Below are positions 1 to 9,821 of a DNA stretch of 41,125 bases, in pieces. This DNA is from Defluviicoccus sp. (GTDB lineage Bacteria > Pseudomonadota > Alphaproteobacteria > MPNO01), in NCBI GenBank assembly GCA_022826125.1, contig JAJDVM010000196.1:1-41125 (forward strand), given 5' to 3'. Position 1 is the first letter of the stretch. Each line of letters opens with the position of its first letter. The notes beneath the pieces are model-generated. The model did not search any database, had not been told where the DNA came from, and was given only the letters and a program-made list of their open reading frames with translations. The position numbers and the translations under genes were made by a program.

Positions 1-233
1 CCGTCGCCGCGGATCTCCGCCTGACGGAACCCGAACCGCCCCTCGACCGGGCGCGCTGTAGTGCCGACCTTTGAGAGGTCAATCGAGGAAAATCAATGGG
101 TTAACATCCTCAAAACCCCCGAGTTGCGGAAGTCGGGTTAAACCGGCGGGCGAAGCGGGCGCTAACGGTTTCCGAACGCGCGGCACCTGTGCTAGAGCGT
201 CGCCGCGCCGCGCCGCGCGCTCGGGAGACTACA
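1..233. other. Region upstream of tyrS, no supported gene
   Basis: I find no gene start or convincing coding frame here. One plus-strand frame is open from the left edge to a TGA at 72-74 and could be the last two dozen codons of an upstream gene, but nothing in it is recognisable. The reverse strand shows no start codon that would open a divergent gene inside the window. A relatively AT-rich patch at about 81-118 is the likeliest promoter/leader area for tyrS, but no clean -35/-10 pair stands out. Confidence 0.4.
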
Positions 234-1490
234 ATGACTGGCCACCGCTCGGAGTTCCTCAAGACCGTCGCCGAGCGCGGATTCCTGCACCAGTGCACCG
301 ACGCCGAGGGGCTCGACGCGGCGCTCGCGGAGGGCGTGCCGAAGCTCTGCTATATCGGCTTCGACTGCACCGCGGACAGCCTGCATGTGGGCTCACTTAT
401 GCCGATCATGCTGCTTCGATTGTGGCAGCAGTCCGGCCACAAGCCGATCGTGCTGATGGGCGGGGGAACCACCAAGGTCGGCGATCCGTCGGGCAAGGAC
501 GAATCGCGCCAGCTCCTGTCGGCCGCGCAAATCGACGCCAACATGGAAGGCATCAAGCGGGTCTTCTCGCAGTTCCTGGCCTTCGGCGACGGCCCGACCG
601 ACGCGGTGATGATGAACAACGCGGACTGGCTGGACAGGCTCTCCTACATCCCGTTCCTGCGCGAATTCGGGCGTCACTTCTCGGTCAACCGCATGCTCGG
701 GTTCGACTCGGTGAAGCTCCGGCTCGACCGCGAGCAGCCGCTGAGCTTCCTCGAATTCAACTACATGGTCCTCCAGGCGTACGACTTCCTGGAGCTCTAC
801 CGTCGAACCGGCTGCATCCTGCAAATGGGCGGGTCGGACCAGTGGGGAAACATCGTCTCCGGCATCGAGCTCGGGCGACGGACCGACGGCGCATCGCTGT
901 TCGGGCTGACCTCGCCGCTGATCACCACCGCCTCGGGCGAGAAGATGGGCAAGACCGCGGGGGGTGCGGTCTGGCTCAACGCCGACCGCGTGAGCCCTTA
1001 CGACTACTACCAGTTCTGGCGCAACGCCGAGGACGGCGATGTCGGCCGTTTCCTGCGGCTGTTCACGACATTGCCGCTCGACGAAATCGCCCGGCTGGAA
1101 ACGCTGCGGGACGCCGAGATCAACGAGGCCAAGAAGGTGCTCGCGCGCGAGGCGACGGCGCTTTGCCACGGCACCGACGAGGCGGCGCGCGCCGAAGACA
1201 CCGCCCGCACCACCTTCGAGGAGGGGGCGCTCGGCGCCGACCTGCCGCGCTATCCGCTCGCCCGGTCGGAGCTGGAGGCCGGGATCGCAGCCTTCGACCT
1301 GATCGCCCGCGCGGGGCTCGCGGCATCAAAGGCGGATGCGCGCCGGCTGATCAGGGGCGGCGGCGGGCGGCTGAACGACCGGGCCTTCGAGAACGAGATG
1401 CAGACGGTCACGCTGGGCGATCTGACGGCGGACGGGATCATCAAGCTCTCCGCCGGCCGCAAGAGACACGTGATCGTAACGCCGGTATGA
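234..1490 (+). CDS. tyrS: Tyrosyl-tRNA synthetase (class Ic)
   Basis: Charges tRNA-Tyr with tyrosine in the cytoplasm using ATP. The 418-residue length fits bacterial TyrRS type 1. The HIGH-like signature reads HVGS at residues 51-54 and the KMSKS-like loop reads KMGKT at 237-241. A C-terminal S4-type RNA-binding domain occupies about residues 350-415 (A-R-R-L-I-R-G-G-G region). The conserved DQWGN segment of the tyrosine pocket is present. I chose the ATG at 234 because the family N-terminus ([11 protein letters not shown]) begins there; the frame stays open to an ATG at 189, but those residues are low-complexity Arg/Ala. The gene ends 20 bp from the convergent AsmA-like gene. No T-box-like leader is visible, as expected outside Gram-positives. 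Confidence 0.97.
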   Translation: MTGHRSEFLKTVAERGFLHQCTDAEGLDAALAEGVPKLCYIGFDCTADSLHVGSLMPIMLLRLWQQSGHKPIVLMGGGTTKVGDPSGKDESRQLLSAAQIDANMEGIKRVFSQFLAFGDGPTDAVMMNNADWLDRLSYIPFLREFGRHFSVNRMLGFDSVKLRLDREQPLSFLEFNYMVLQAYDFLELYRRTGCILQMGGSDQWGNIVSGIELGRRTDGASLFGLTSPLITTASGEKMGKTAGGAVWLNADRVSPYDYYQFWRNAEDGDVGRFLRLFTTLPLDEIARLETLRDAEINEAKKVLAREATALCHGTDEAARAEDTARTTFEEGALGADLPRYPLARSELEAGIAAFDLIARAGLAASKADARRLIRGGGGRLNDRAFENEMQTVTLGDLTADGIIKLSAGRKRHVIVTPV

Positions 1491-1510
1491 GACGGGATCC
1501 GGTTCCCCCG

Positions 1511-4500
1511 TCATTCGGTGAGCGGCGGCTCCCGTGGCAGTTCTTCCCGGTCCGCGTCGAAGATCCGGAAGATGTTGCGGAACACGCCGGGCGTCAGAAC
1601 GCCGAGCGGATTGACCGAGAAAGACGGCTTTTCGATCTTGCCCCGGATGGCGTAGAGGGCGGCGAACAGGCCGCCGTGTTTCTCGCCGGTAAAAAGGATC
1701 CCGATACCCGGCAGCTCACCCAGCGCGGCGTTCAGCTTGTAGACGGGTACCAGCGTGCCATCGATCTTAAGCGTCTCTTCGTCGACGTCGATCGTGCCCC
1801 GCCCGGTCGCGCCGAAGCCGGTCCCGAACGCGCGCCCTCCGGAAATACTGACCGAAGATCCGTCGTATGCGAAGGGAAGGGCCAGCTTCTTCACCCCCAC
1901 GCCGCGCCCGCCGAGCCTTTCCGACAGCGAACCCAGGGACGCGACGCGAAGCGCCTCGACCAGTCGCGGCGCGCCGGTGAGAACGAAGTCGCGGACGACG
2001 AGCTCGCCTTTCCACAGCCGGGCTGCATCGCCCGTCCCGCGCTTCGCCGACATCGCCACGCGGCCGCCGCGCACCCATTTGGTATCGCCCAGGAGACCGA
2101 AGATTTCGCCGGCATCCTCGCTGTTCATGCGGAACTGCCCGGTGGCCTCGCCCGGCCGGTAGCTGAGGTCGAACCGCTTTCCGTTGCCGAAGCGCCCGGC
2201 GAGCTCGATCGCGCGCCACCCTTCGGCCGCCCGGTCGGCGTTCAGCGATGCGTCGCGAATCTCCCGGCCCTCGGTCAGCTTGGCACGCTCGAACCTGGCG
2301 GCGAGTCGAAGCGGCGGCAGCGATGCCCCGCTTTCGCCCTCCATGAGCCGTTCGATCGGCGCGGCATCGAAGAGCGGGCCGCGCACGTCGACAGTCCACC
2401 CGAGGTTTTCGTCGAAGGCGAGGACGCCTGCGAGGTCGAAACGGCCAGGTACGGAGAAATTGTCGATTTCCACTTGTCGGATGCGCCCGCGATCCAGCCT
2501 CACCCACCCCGCCGCCCGGAGGTCGCCCGCGGCAAGGCTGGCGAGGCGGATCGTGCCGGCCTCACCGTTCTCGAACGCGATTTCGAACGCTGCCCGTCCC
2601 GCCACCCCGGGGGGCTTCCACCATTCGAGCGGCGTCAACGCGAGCTCGGCGTCGGTAGTGTCCAGCGTGCCCTCCACGCGCTCGGTCTTGTCGGATGAAA
2701 CTTCGTACACGGCTTCGACCGAAAGCGGTCCCTTGACCAGGGGCGCGAGCGAAACGCCGAAACGCATCCTGTCGGGTTCCGTAAGCCGGGTGCGGATGGT
2801 GTACCGTCGGAGAATCTCCGCCGTACCGGTGAAATCCTGCTGCCAGCCGACGGCGGCGGAAATTCCGGAAAGCCGCGCGTCTCCCTCGATTTTCATACCC
2901 TCGGTGTCGAGCGCGAAGCGAAGCGCGCCCGCGGTCAGGTCCTGTCCGAGGAACACCCCGTCCGCAGCGGCGCGGTCCAGGGTTCCCGAAGCGCTGAGCG
3001 CGGTATCCTCCAGCGCCAGCGCGTCGATGAGCGGAAAGCTCCCCTTGATGCTCGTCGCGAGCGTGCCGCGGACCTGCCGGGGGACCAGACCGACCCTCGA
3101 TGCGTAGCGGAAACGTGGATGATCCAACACCGAGAGCGCGGTGGCGACCGGCCCGGATACCCGAGTCTCGAGCGTGAGATGAGCCCGGTCGGACGAAAGG
3201 CCGGCAATATCGATCTGCCCCTCCGCGATCCGGAGATCGCCTACGCGGCCTTCCTTCACCGCGATTTGCACGCGATCCCGGTCGATCGTGACCGTGCCCT
3301 TCGCGTGCGTAACCGGTGGGAGGGGCTTCAGATAGTGCACGGTGGCCCTTTCGAGGCCGAGTGTCACCTTGACGCGCTCGATCACGGCGCCGGCGTCGGG
3401 GAAAGAGGCGACGAGGCGGGCGTCCACATCGCGCACGTCGCCCTCGTTCAGATTGGCGATCAGCCAGCGCCTCGCGCCCTCGGCAATCCCCTCGGGCCAA
3501 TAGCGCTCGAGCGCCGACATGGTCATCCCCTCGAGCCTGGCGCGAGCGCGGAGGCGGGGTGTCTTTCCGACATCGACGATCTTGCCGGTGAGCGACAGCT
3601 TCGGCGCGCCGAAATCGATGTCCAGCCGGTCGATCTCGACCGCGCCGTCGGCGCCGCGGTAACTGCCGTCGAGCACCAGGGACCGGATGTCGTAGCGATG
3701 GCCGGGGAGCGCCGCGGGGCTCACCGATCCCGCCGCTCCGCTAACGGTGAAACTCGCCTCCCGAAGCCCCCCATCGGGATCGGAGGACGCTTCCAGATGA
3801 CCGTGCAGAGGCACCGCGATACCGGCCGGATCGGGCAAATGAGGGAACCATCCGGCGAGGATCGGGGCGAGACGGCTGGGATCGAGGCCACGGAAGTCGA
3901 GGGCGACATGCGCCGTCCGGTCCTTCAGCCGGTACTCGGCGGTGCCGCCGAGGGAGAGCCGCCGGTCGCCCGACCACGAATCGATATCGAACACGCCGAT
4001 AACCGAGTCTTCCGTGCGCTCAAGGTCGATCGATACCCGCTCCGGGCTCATTCGAAGACCGAGCAATCGGTCGTCGAGCGAGATCGAGGCGCGATGGATA
4101 GCGATCCGATCGAGCCTGCCGAGAAGGGACCCATCGGAGCGCCCTCCATCGCCGGACTCGAACAGCGTGAGAGAATTGCCGCCGTCGCCGGCCAGACCGA
4201 TGCTCAGCGTGCCGTCCTTTCTCCGGATTGCGGTAACATCGGCGTCGGCGAGCCCGATCGTCTTCACGACCAGCGCGCCGTCGAGCAGCGCGGGAAGCGA
4301 CAAACCCACGGAGATCTCGGAAATCCGGGCGACGACGCGTTCATCTTCGCCGCGCAGCTCGGCATCGGAGATCACGAGGTCGAGCGGACGCTCCGTACCG
4401 CCCCAGTCCAGGACGAGATCGGAGAACGCCACGCGGTAGGGCAGGCCCAGCGCCGCGAGCCGCTCTTCCAGGTAGGGTTTGAGAACGCCGAGCGAGACAG

Positions 4501-4603
4501 GCCCCTGGGACAATCTCCACGCGCCGAAGAGGCCCAGCAGAACCACGGAGACCGCGCCGATGGCGACGATCCCGAGCGCGATGCGGGACAGGCGGCGCAT
4601 CAT
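1511..4603 (-). CDS. AsmA/YhdP-family envelope protein (DUF3971 and AsmA-like C-terminal domains)
   Basis: A very large protein of about 1030 residues. One N-terminal membrane segment (about residues 8-28 after the start MMRRLSR) is followed by a long beta-rich periplasmic region. The mid-protein part resembles DUF3971, and the tail (GTLVPVYKLNAALGELPGIG, then a GVLTPG motif) is the AsmA-like C-terminal module of YhdP/TamB-type proteins. By family knowledge such proteins form hydrophobic grooves bridging inner and outer membrane and help phospholipid transport; that role is inferred here. The start is the tandem ATG at 4600-4603; upstream codons to 4822 give no membrane-protein-like sequence and would overlap glnE. 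It is divergent from glnE with roughly 75 bp between starts and convergent with tyrS. Confidence 0.88.
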   Translation of the reverse strand: MMRRLSRIALGIVAIGAVSVVLLGLFGAWRLSQGPVSLGVLKPYLEERLAALGLPYRVAFSDLVLDWGGTERPLDLVISDAELRGEDERVVARISEISVGLSLPALLDGALVVKTIGLADADVTAIRRKDGTLSIGLAGDGGNSLTLFESGDGGRSDGSLLGRLDRIAIHRASISLDDRLLGLRMSPERVSIDLERTEDSVIGVFDIDSWSGDRRLSLGGTAEYRLKDRTAHVALDFRGLDPSRLAPILAGWFPHLPDPAGIAVPLHGHLEASSDPDGGLREASFTVSGAAGSVSPAALPGHRYDIRSLVLDGSYRGADGAVEIDRLDIDFGAPKLSLTGKIVDVGKTPRLRARARLEGMTMSALERYWPEGIAEGARRWLIANLNEGDVRDVDARLVASFPDAGAVIERVKVTLGLERATVHYLKPLPPVTHAKGTVTIDRDRVQIAVKEGRVGDLRIAEGQIDIAGLSSDRAHLTLETRVSGPVATALSVLDHPRFRYASRVGLVPRQVRGTLATSIKGSFPLIDALALEDTALSASGTLDRAAADGVFLGQDLTAGALRFALDTEGMKIEGDARLSGISAAVGWQQDFTGTAEILRRYTIRTRLTEPDRMRFGVSLAPLVKGPLSVEAVYEVSSDKTERVEGTLDTTDAELALTPLEWWKPPGVAGRAAFEIAFENGEAGTIRLASLAAGDLRAAGWVRLDRGRIRQVEIDNFSVPGRFDLAGVLAFDENLGWTVDVRGPLFDAAPIERLMEGESGASLPPLRLAARFERAKLTEGREIRDASLNADRAAEGWRAIELAGRFGNGKRFDLSYRPGEATGQFRMNSEDAGEIFGLLGDTKWVRGGRVAMSAKRGTGDAARLWKGELVVRDFVLTGAPRLVEALRVASLGSLSERLGGRGVGVKKLALPFAYDGSSVSISGGRAFGTGFGATGRGTIDVDEETLKIDGTLVPVYKLNAALGELPGIGILFTGEKHGGLFAALYAIRGKIEKPSFSVNPLGVLTPGVFRNIFRIFDADREELPREPPLTE

Positions 4604-4681
4604 CGCCCGGTGCCGCCCGCTTGACCGAAAACGGTCGCCGGCACAATTTCGACGTCCGTCCCCACCGCCGGAGAGGTGCGT

Positions 4682-7678
4682 TTGACGCAAATCGCAGCCG
4701 AGTTCACCGCCGATATCGAATCCCTGCCCCGGCCGGCGAATCCGGCGGCCGCGGATCTCGCCTTCGAACGCTGGGAGGAAGCCGCGGCCGAGGCCTCTCC
4801 GGAGACCGCGCGGCTCGCCCACGCGCTCGCCGCCGAACCGACTGCGAGATCGGTTCTATCCGCGGTGTTCGGAAACAGCCCCTTCCTCACCCACTGTGCC
4901 ATCCGCGACATCGCATTCGCCTGTGATTTGCTCTCCGAAGGCGTGCAGACGGCGTGGGACCGAACGATAACGTCGCTCGACCGCATTGGGCCGCACGATG
5001 CTGGCACTGAAGAAATAATGTCGGAGTTGCGGATCGCCAAGAGAAGAACCTCGCTCGCGACCGCCCTCGCCGACGTCAGCGGCACCTGGCCGGTCGAGGT
5101 CGTCTGCGCCCGCCTCTCCGACTTTGCCCAACGGGCGCTGGCGCTCGCCGCCGACCACCTGCTCGCCGGAGCGGCGGCGGCGGGCGACATCGCGCTGCCC
5201 GCGCCGGACGATCCGTCGCTCGCCTCCGGCTGGATCGTGCTCGGCATGGGGAAGCTCGGCGGCCGGGAGCTCAACTACTCAAGCGATATCGACCTGATCG
5301 TGCTCTATGACGGCGCGCTGATCGAGTACACGGGCAGAACGAGCCTTCAGCAGTGCATGATCCGCCTCACCCAGAACCTGGTCAAGATGATGGCCGAGCG
5401 CACCAGCGACGGCTATGTCTTCCGCACCGATCTGAGGCTGCGCCCCGATCCGGGCTCCACGCCGGTCGCGGTCGCCACCCGGGCGGCCGAGATCTATTAC
5501 GAGAGCGCCGGCCAGAACTGGGAACGGGCGGCGATGATCAAGGCCCGCCCGGTCGCCGGCGACATTGTGGCTGGGGAAGCGTTTCTCGAAATGCTGCGGC
5601 CGTTCGTCTGGCGCAAGAGCCTCGACTTCTTCGCCATCCAGGACATCCATTCGATCAAGCGTCAGATCAACGCCCAGCGCGGCGGCTCGACGATGGAAGT
5701 CGCCGGGCACGACATCAAGCTCGGCCGCGGCGGCATCCGGGAGATCGAGTTTTTCGCCCAGACCCAGCAGCTCATCTGGGGCGGGCGCGATCCCTCGCTG
5801 AGGGTCCAGGACACCTGCGATGCGCTGCGCGCGCTGGCCAAGGCGGGGCTGCTCGAATCGATCGTCAGCAGCCGGCTGATCCAGGCTTACCGGTTTCACC
5901 GCCGGGTCGAGAACCGACTGCAGATGGTCGACGATCAGCAGACCCATACCCTGCCGGAGGACGAGGCGGAGCTGGAACGCATCGCGCTTTTCATGGGGTA
6001 TGAGAGCCGGGCGGGCTTCGAGGCGGCGCTGCTGGAGGAGTTGCGCGCCGTCGAATCGCATTACGCGGTCCTGTTCGAAAAGACCCCCGATTTGTCGGGT
6101 CCGGGAAACCTGGTCTTCACCGGCGCGGAGGACGATCCGGAGACGCTGGAAACCCTGGCGCGGCTGGGCTTCCGGGAACCCGGCCGGGTCGCCGAGCGTA
6201 TCCGCATCTGGCATCACGGCCGCTACAGCTCGACCCGCAGCGCGCGGGCGCGCGAGCTCTTGACCGAGCTCATCCCGACCGTGCTGGAGACCCTGTCGAC
6301 GACCAACGACCCGGACGCCGCGCTGCTCCGTTTCGACGACTTCCTGCGGACGCTCCCGGCCGGGGTTCACATCCTTTCGCTGTTCACCAACAACCCGGCC
6401 CTGCTCGGGCTGCTCGCCAAGATCATGGGGAGCGCCCCCCGGCTCGCGGACTGGCTCAGCCGTCACCCGATCATGCTCGAAGGCGTGCTGCAGCCCGCCG
6501 CGCTCGACTTCAACGCCGGCAGCGACCGGCTCACCGCCGACCTCGAAGAGGCGCTCGACGAAGTCTACTATTTCGAGGAAAAGCTCGACATCTGCCGCTA
6601 CTGGAACAACGCCCACGTGTTTGAGATCGGCGTGCAGATGCTCAACGGCCGGATCGACGGGGCGGATGCGGGCCGGCCGCTGGCCGATCTCGCAACGGCC
6701 TGCGTGCGCGCCCTTCTGCCCGCGACCGCGCGCGAATTCGTGCGCAGCCACGGGGTCGTGCCGGACAGCGCTTTCGCCGTGCTCGGTTTCGGCAAGCTCG
6801 GCGGGCGGGAGCTCACCACCGAGTCGGACCTCGACCTCCTCTTCCTCTACGAGACGCGGGACGAGCATGCCGAATCGGACGGTTCGCGCCCTCTGCCCTG
6901 CCAGACCTACTACGCCCGGCTGTGCCAGCGTTTCATCGCCGCCATGTCGGCACCGACCAACGAAGGGAAGCTGTACGAGGTCGACATGCGGCTGCGCCCG
7001 GCCGGCGCGTCGGGGCCGATCGCTACCTCGATCGCCGCATTCACCCGCTATCAGAACGAAGACGCCTGGACCTGGGAGCATCTGGCGCTGACCCGCGCCA
7101 GGGTGATCGCCGCGCCCGAAGCGTTCGCCGCGCGCATCGAGAACACCATCGCCTCCGCGCTCACCCGGGAACGCGACCCCGACCGGCTGGTCTGCGCGGT
7201 GGCCGACATGCGGGAGAGAATGGAACGGGAGCTCGCGGTCGACGACTTCTGGTCGATCAAGCGGTTCCGCGGCGGCATGATCGATATCGAGTTCATCGCC
7301 CAGTATCTCCAGCTACGCCACGCCAACAGGCACCCCGAGGTGCTGTCGACCGACACCACGGACGCGCTGGAACGGCTCGCCGCGGCGGGCTGCCTGGAAC
7401 CGTCCGTCGCCGACGAGCTGGTCGAGGCGATGACCCTGTGGCGCCGGCTGCAGGGGATCGTTCGCCTCGCCTTCGGCGCCGGTGTCGCGGGCCGCCATGA
7501 AACGCCGGCCCTGCAGGAATTCGTGGCCCGCGCGCTGGGCGAGACGGACTACGCGGCGCTCGAGGAAAGAAGCCTCGCCCTCGCGGCGCGCTCGCATGCG
7601 CATTTCGACGAACTCATCGCCCTGCCGGCGGCGTCGCTGGCGGCCCAGGGCTTTACCGCGGCAGAAAGGGAACGCTGA
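4682..7678 (+). CDS. glnE: Bifunctional glutamine-synthetase adenylyltransferase/deadenylase
   Basis: Attaches AMP to glutamine synthetase and removes it in response to PII, controlling nitrogen assimilation. About 998 residues, full length for the family. Two nucleotidyltransferase cores are visible: GMGKLGGRELNYSSDIDL near residues 187-206 (deadenylase half) and GFGKLGGRELTTESDLDL near 701-720 (adenylylase half); the two Asp of each DxD metal site are present. Start choice is notable. GTG at 4676 directly abuts the Shine-Dalgarno GGAGAGG (4670-4676), whereas TTG at 4682 sits 5 nt behind it, so TTG (MTQIAAEF) is preferred. The stop overlaps the bcp start (TGATG), implying translational coupling. 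Confidence 0.95.
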   Translation: MTQIAAEFTADIESLPRPANPAAADLAFERWEEAAAEASPETARLAHALAAEPTARSVLSAVFGNSPFLTHCAIRDIAFACDLLSEGVQTAWDRTITSLDRIGPHDAGTEEIMSELRIAKRRTSLATALADVSGTWPVEVVCARLSDFAQRALALAADHLLAGAAAAGDIALPAPDDPSLASGWIVLGMGKLGGRELNYSSDIDLIVLYDGALIEYTGRTSLQQCMIRLTQNLVKMMAERTSDGYVFRTDLRLRPDPGSTPVAVATRAAEIYYESAGQNWERAAMIKARPVAGDIVAGEAFLEMLRPFVWRKSLDFFAIQDIHSIKRQINAQRGGSTMEVAGHDIKLGRGGIREIEFFAQTQQLIWGGRDPSLRVQDTCDALRALAKAGLLESIVSSRLIQAYRFHRRVENRLQMVDDQQTHTLPEDEAELERIALFMGYESRAGFEAALLEELRAVESHYAVLFEKTPDLSGPGNLVFTGAEDDPETLETLARLGFREPGRVAERIRIWHHGRYSSTRSARARELLTELIPTVLETLSTTNDPDAALLRFDDFLRTLPAGVHILSLFTNNPALLGLLAKIMGSAPRLADWLSRHPIMLEGVLQPAALDFNAGSDRLTADLEEALDEVYYFEEKLDICRYWNNAHVFEIGVQMLNGRIDGADAGRPLADLATACVRALLPATAREFVRSHGVVPDSAFAVLGFGKLGGRELTTESDLDLLFLYETRDEHAESDGSRPLPCQTYYARLCQRFIAAMSAPTNEGKLYEVDMRLRPAGASGPIATSIAAFTRYQNEDAWTWEHLALTRARVIAAPEAFAARIENTIASALTRERDPDRLVCAVADMRERMERELAVDDFWSIKRFRGGMIDIEFIAQYLQLRHANRHPEVLSTDTTDALERLAAAGCLEPSVADELVEAMTLWRRLQGIVRLAFGAGVAGRHETPALQEFVARALGETDYAALEERSLALAARSHAHFDELIALPAASLAAQGFTAAERER

Positions 7679-8142
7679 TGGCACCCGACATCGGACAACG
7701 CGCACCGGACTTCGAGATGGCGACCGACGGCGGGGGCACCGTCTCGCTCGCCGGCCTCGCCGGCAGGAAGGTCGTCCTCTACTTCTATCCCAGGGACGAC
7801 ACACCGGGGTGCACCAAGGAGGCATGCGGTTTCCGCGATTCCCATCCGGATTTCTCCGGCCTCGATGCCGTCGTCGTCGGGGTGTCCAGGGACAGCGTCG
7901 CCAAGCACGACAAGTTCAAAGCGAAGTACGATCTGCCGTTCACGCTAGCCTCGGATGGCGACGGCAGTGTGTGCGAGAGCTACGGCACCTGGGTGGAGAA
8001 GTCGATGTACGGGCGCAAGTTCATGGGAATCGAACGCGCCACCTTCCTGATCGACGAGACCGGCGTCATCCGCAATGTCTGGCGCAAGGTCAAGGTCAAC
8101 GGCCACGTCGACAGCGTTCTGGAAGCCGTCGGGGCCGTTTGA
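7678..8142 (+). CDS. bcp: Thioredoxin-dependent thiol peroxidase (Bcp/PrxQ)
   Basis: Atypical 2-Cys peroxiredoxin of 154 residues that reduces hydrogen peroxide and organic hydroperoxides with thioredoxin-derived electrons in the cytoplasm. The signature TPGCTKEAC holds the peroxidatic Cys45 and resolving Cys50, five residues apart as in the alpha-2 type of PrxQ. The FYPRDDTPGC context and conserved downstream Arg are present. The ATG overlaps the glnE stop by one base, so both are probably one transcript. It is convergent with the next gene, with only about 15 bp between stop codons and no obvious intrinsic terminator. Confidence 0.96.
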   Translation: MAPDIGQRAPDFEMATDGGGTVSLAGLAGRKVVLYFYPRDDTPGCTKEACGFRDSHPDFSGLDAVVVGVSRDSVAKHDKFKAKYDLPFTLASDGDGSVCESYGTWVEKSMYGRKFMGIERATFLIDETGVIRNVWRKVKVNGHVDSVLEAVGAV

Positions 8143-8157
8143 CGGCCGCGCGTCCAT

Positions 8158-9177
8158 TCAGTGCGGGCGCGGCAGCTTGAGATAGCTGTAGCGGTCGCCC
8201 GAACGCACGCGGATCGACAGCACGTCATCGTCCCTCAGCACGGTGAGGCGGATCTCCGCGCCCGGCTCGCCCGCCGACCAGATCGTCCGGTAGTACTCGG
8301 GCAGACTCGCAACCGCCACGCCCTCGGCCGACAGGATCACGTCGCCCGGCTGCACTCCGCACTGGTCGCCGGGCGCGTTTTCGGCGACGCCGGTCACCAC
8401 CAGCCGGTCGTCGGCTTCGCTGACATAGACGCCGAGCCAGGGGCGCGGAGTGCGGCGCGCGCGCCCCGTCCGAACCATGTCGTCGCGGATCGGCGCCAAC
8501 AGGTCGATCGGCACGAACAGGTTGCCGGGGACGGACTCGCCGCCGTCGACGGAATGCTCCACGTAAAGCGAGCCGCAACCGACCAGGCTGCCCGACCGGT
8601 CGATCAGCGCCGCGCCTCCCCAGAACGGGTGAACCGGAACGGTGCAGATCGCTTCGTCCAGCATGTACTCCCACGATCCGGCGAACTCCCGGACGGTCGC
8701 GACTTCGCCCTGGATAGCATGCTTGATGCCGCCGAACGAGGCGATAACGACAGGATCCTTCGCCGACACGCCATCGGATCGGCCGATCGGGACCGGCGAC
8801 GCATCGACAGGCTCGTCGGCACGCACGATGCCGAACCCGGTCTCGTGGTCGTAGGCTACCGGGCTCGCCGACACCGTCCGGCCGGCGTTGTCGATCAGCG
8901 AGACGGTCTCGGCCTCGGTGATGAGGTAACCGATGGTGAGGACCAGCCCGTCTTCGCCGACCATGACGCCGTTGCCCTCGCGCTCGGTGCCGAGGATCGT
9001 CGCGGTGAACGCACTCGAAGGAACTTCGGCGCGCAGCCGGAAAACGGCGCCCAGTACCCGATCGAGATCGTAGGAAAGCGCCGCCGGATCCGGGCGGGAC
9101 GCGCCCATCAGAGCGGGGTGAACGATGTCGAGAACGCCGTCGGGCCGATGCCCGTTGGCGTGCTGGATACCTGACAT
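8158..9177 (-). CDS. HtrA-like trypsin-fold protein with PDZ domain, catalytic triad lost
   Basis: A 339-residue protein laid out like a DegP/HtrA protease: trypsin-like double barrel at about 40-235, then a PDZ domain at about 246-330 (PWLGVYVSEAD, NAPGDQCGVQPGDVIL). The three catalytic positions are not conserved. The His segment reads VLTIGYLITEAE (79-90), the Asp segment reads HETGFGIV (111-118) with Gly where Asp is expected, and the GNSGGPL motif reads PFWGGAAL (184-191) with Trp in place of Ser. No signal peptide or membrane segment is seen at the N-terminus, so a cytoplasmic location is likely. I infer a pseudoprotease acting as a binding or chaperone module. It lies 78 bp downstream of the thioesterase gene on the same strand. 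Confidence 0.85.
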   Translation of the reverse strand: MSGIQHANGHRPDGVLDIVHPALMGASRPDPAALSYDLDRVLGAVFRLRAEVPSSAFTATILGTEREGNGVMVGEDGLVLTIGYLITEAETVSLIDNAGRTVSASPVAYDHETGFGIVRADEPVDASPVPIGRSDGVSAKDPVVIASFGGIKHAIQGEVATVREFAGSWEYMLDEAICTVPVHPFWGGAALIDRSGSLVGCGSLYVEHSVDGGESVPGNLFVPIDLLAPIRDDMVRTGRARRTPRPWLGVYVSEADDRLVVTGVAENAPGDQCGVQPGDVILSAEGVAVASLPEYYRTIWSAGEPGAEIRLTVLRDDDVLSIRVRSGDRYSYLKLPRPH

Positions 9178-9255
9178 GATGCTCCGATCGGTTGAGGTGG
9201 CTCGGGGCGAGGCTAACGGCTTGCCGTGATCGACACAAACCTGACGCGGACACGC

Positions 9256-9687
9256 CTAACCGTCGTCGACCGCCACCAGGGCGTCGGTCAGAAGCGCCCG
9301 TATATCGTCCGGCATCGGGGCGGAAAGCCGGGCGACCGGATCGAAGAACACTTCCACCGATTCGAGGGTCGCGGTCAGGGTGCCGGTGTCGACGTTGTAC
9401 ATCCGGTTGAGATGGGTGCAGCTCTTTTCGCCGACGCGGATGAATGCGGTCTCGATCCGCAACAGTTCGCCGGCCTTCATCTCGTGGATGAAATTCAGGG
9501 TGTTGCGGGCGACCACCAGCATCACCCCTCGTGCCTTCATCTCGGAATGCGGACAGCCGATATGGCTCCAGATGTGGAACCCGGCATCGTCGAAGAAGTT
9601 GCAATAGTAGCGAACGTTCATGTGCCCGAACTGATCGCAGTACCAAGGATGAACGACCGCGCGGTGCGTCTCGTGCCAGCGTCCCAA
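9256..9687 (-). CDS. Acyl-CoA thioesterase, hotdog fold (4HBT type)
   Basis: A 143-residue single-domain hotdog protein that should hydrolyse acyl-CoA or aryl-CoA thioesters. The active-site motif of the 4-hydroxybenzoyl-CoA thioesterase/YbgC group is visible: Asp18 followed by GHMN (21-24) and a Tyr pair at 27-28. The start codon is TTG at 9687, preceded by a G-rich Shine-Dalgarno about 8 nt upstream; the next in-frame starts would remove the catalytic Asp. Its substrate cannot be told from sequence; RYYCNFFDDAG suggests a small-molecule CoA ester rather than a fatty acyl-ACP. It may share a transcript with the HtrA-like gene downstream. Confidence 0.85.
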   Translation of the reverse strand: MGRWHETHRAVVHPWYCDQFGHMNVRYYCNFFDDAGFHIWSHIGCPHSEMKARGVMLVVARNTLNFIHEMKAGELLRIETAFIRVGEKSCTHLNRMYNVDTGTLTATLESVEVFFDPVARLSAPMPDDIRALLTDALVAVDDG

Positions 9688-9821
9688 CCGGTTTCCCCCC
9701 GCCGAAGTCTGGCGCTCTCTTTGTCGATGGCGAGCGGGGTGTCAAGCGGCCGCCGGGATCGGGTTGACGAAACGTGGCCCGACCCGCCCATTATCGACGC
9801 GCAACGGGCGGAGGTCGGGCG

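Noticed and set aside
71..2698. 875-codon plus-strand frame
   Set aside because: High-GC shadow frame running out of phase through tyrS and antisense to the AsmA-like gene; composition is Arg/Pro/Ala-rich without domain signals.
3119..4624. 501-codon plus-strand frame
   Set aside because: Antisense shadow of the AsmA-like gene; no recognisable domain.
4642..4647. TTGACC (4621) with CACAAT (4642) as glnE promoter
   Set aside because: The spacing is only 15 nt and the -10 is weak; not strong enough to list.
5279..7081. 600-codon minus-strand frame
   Set aside because: Antisense shadow of glnE.
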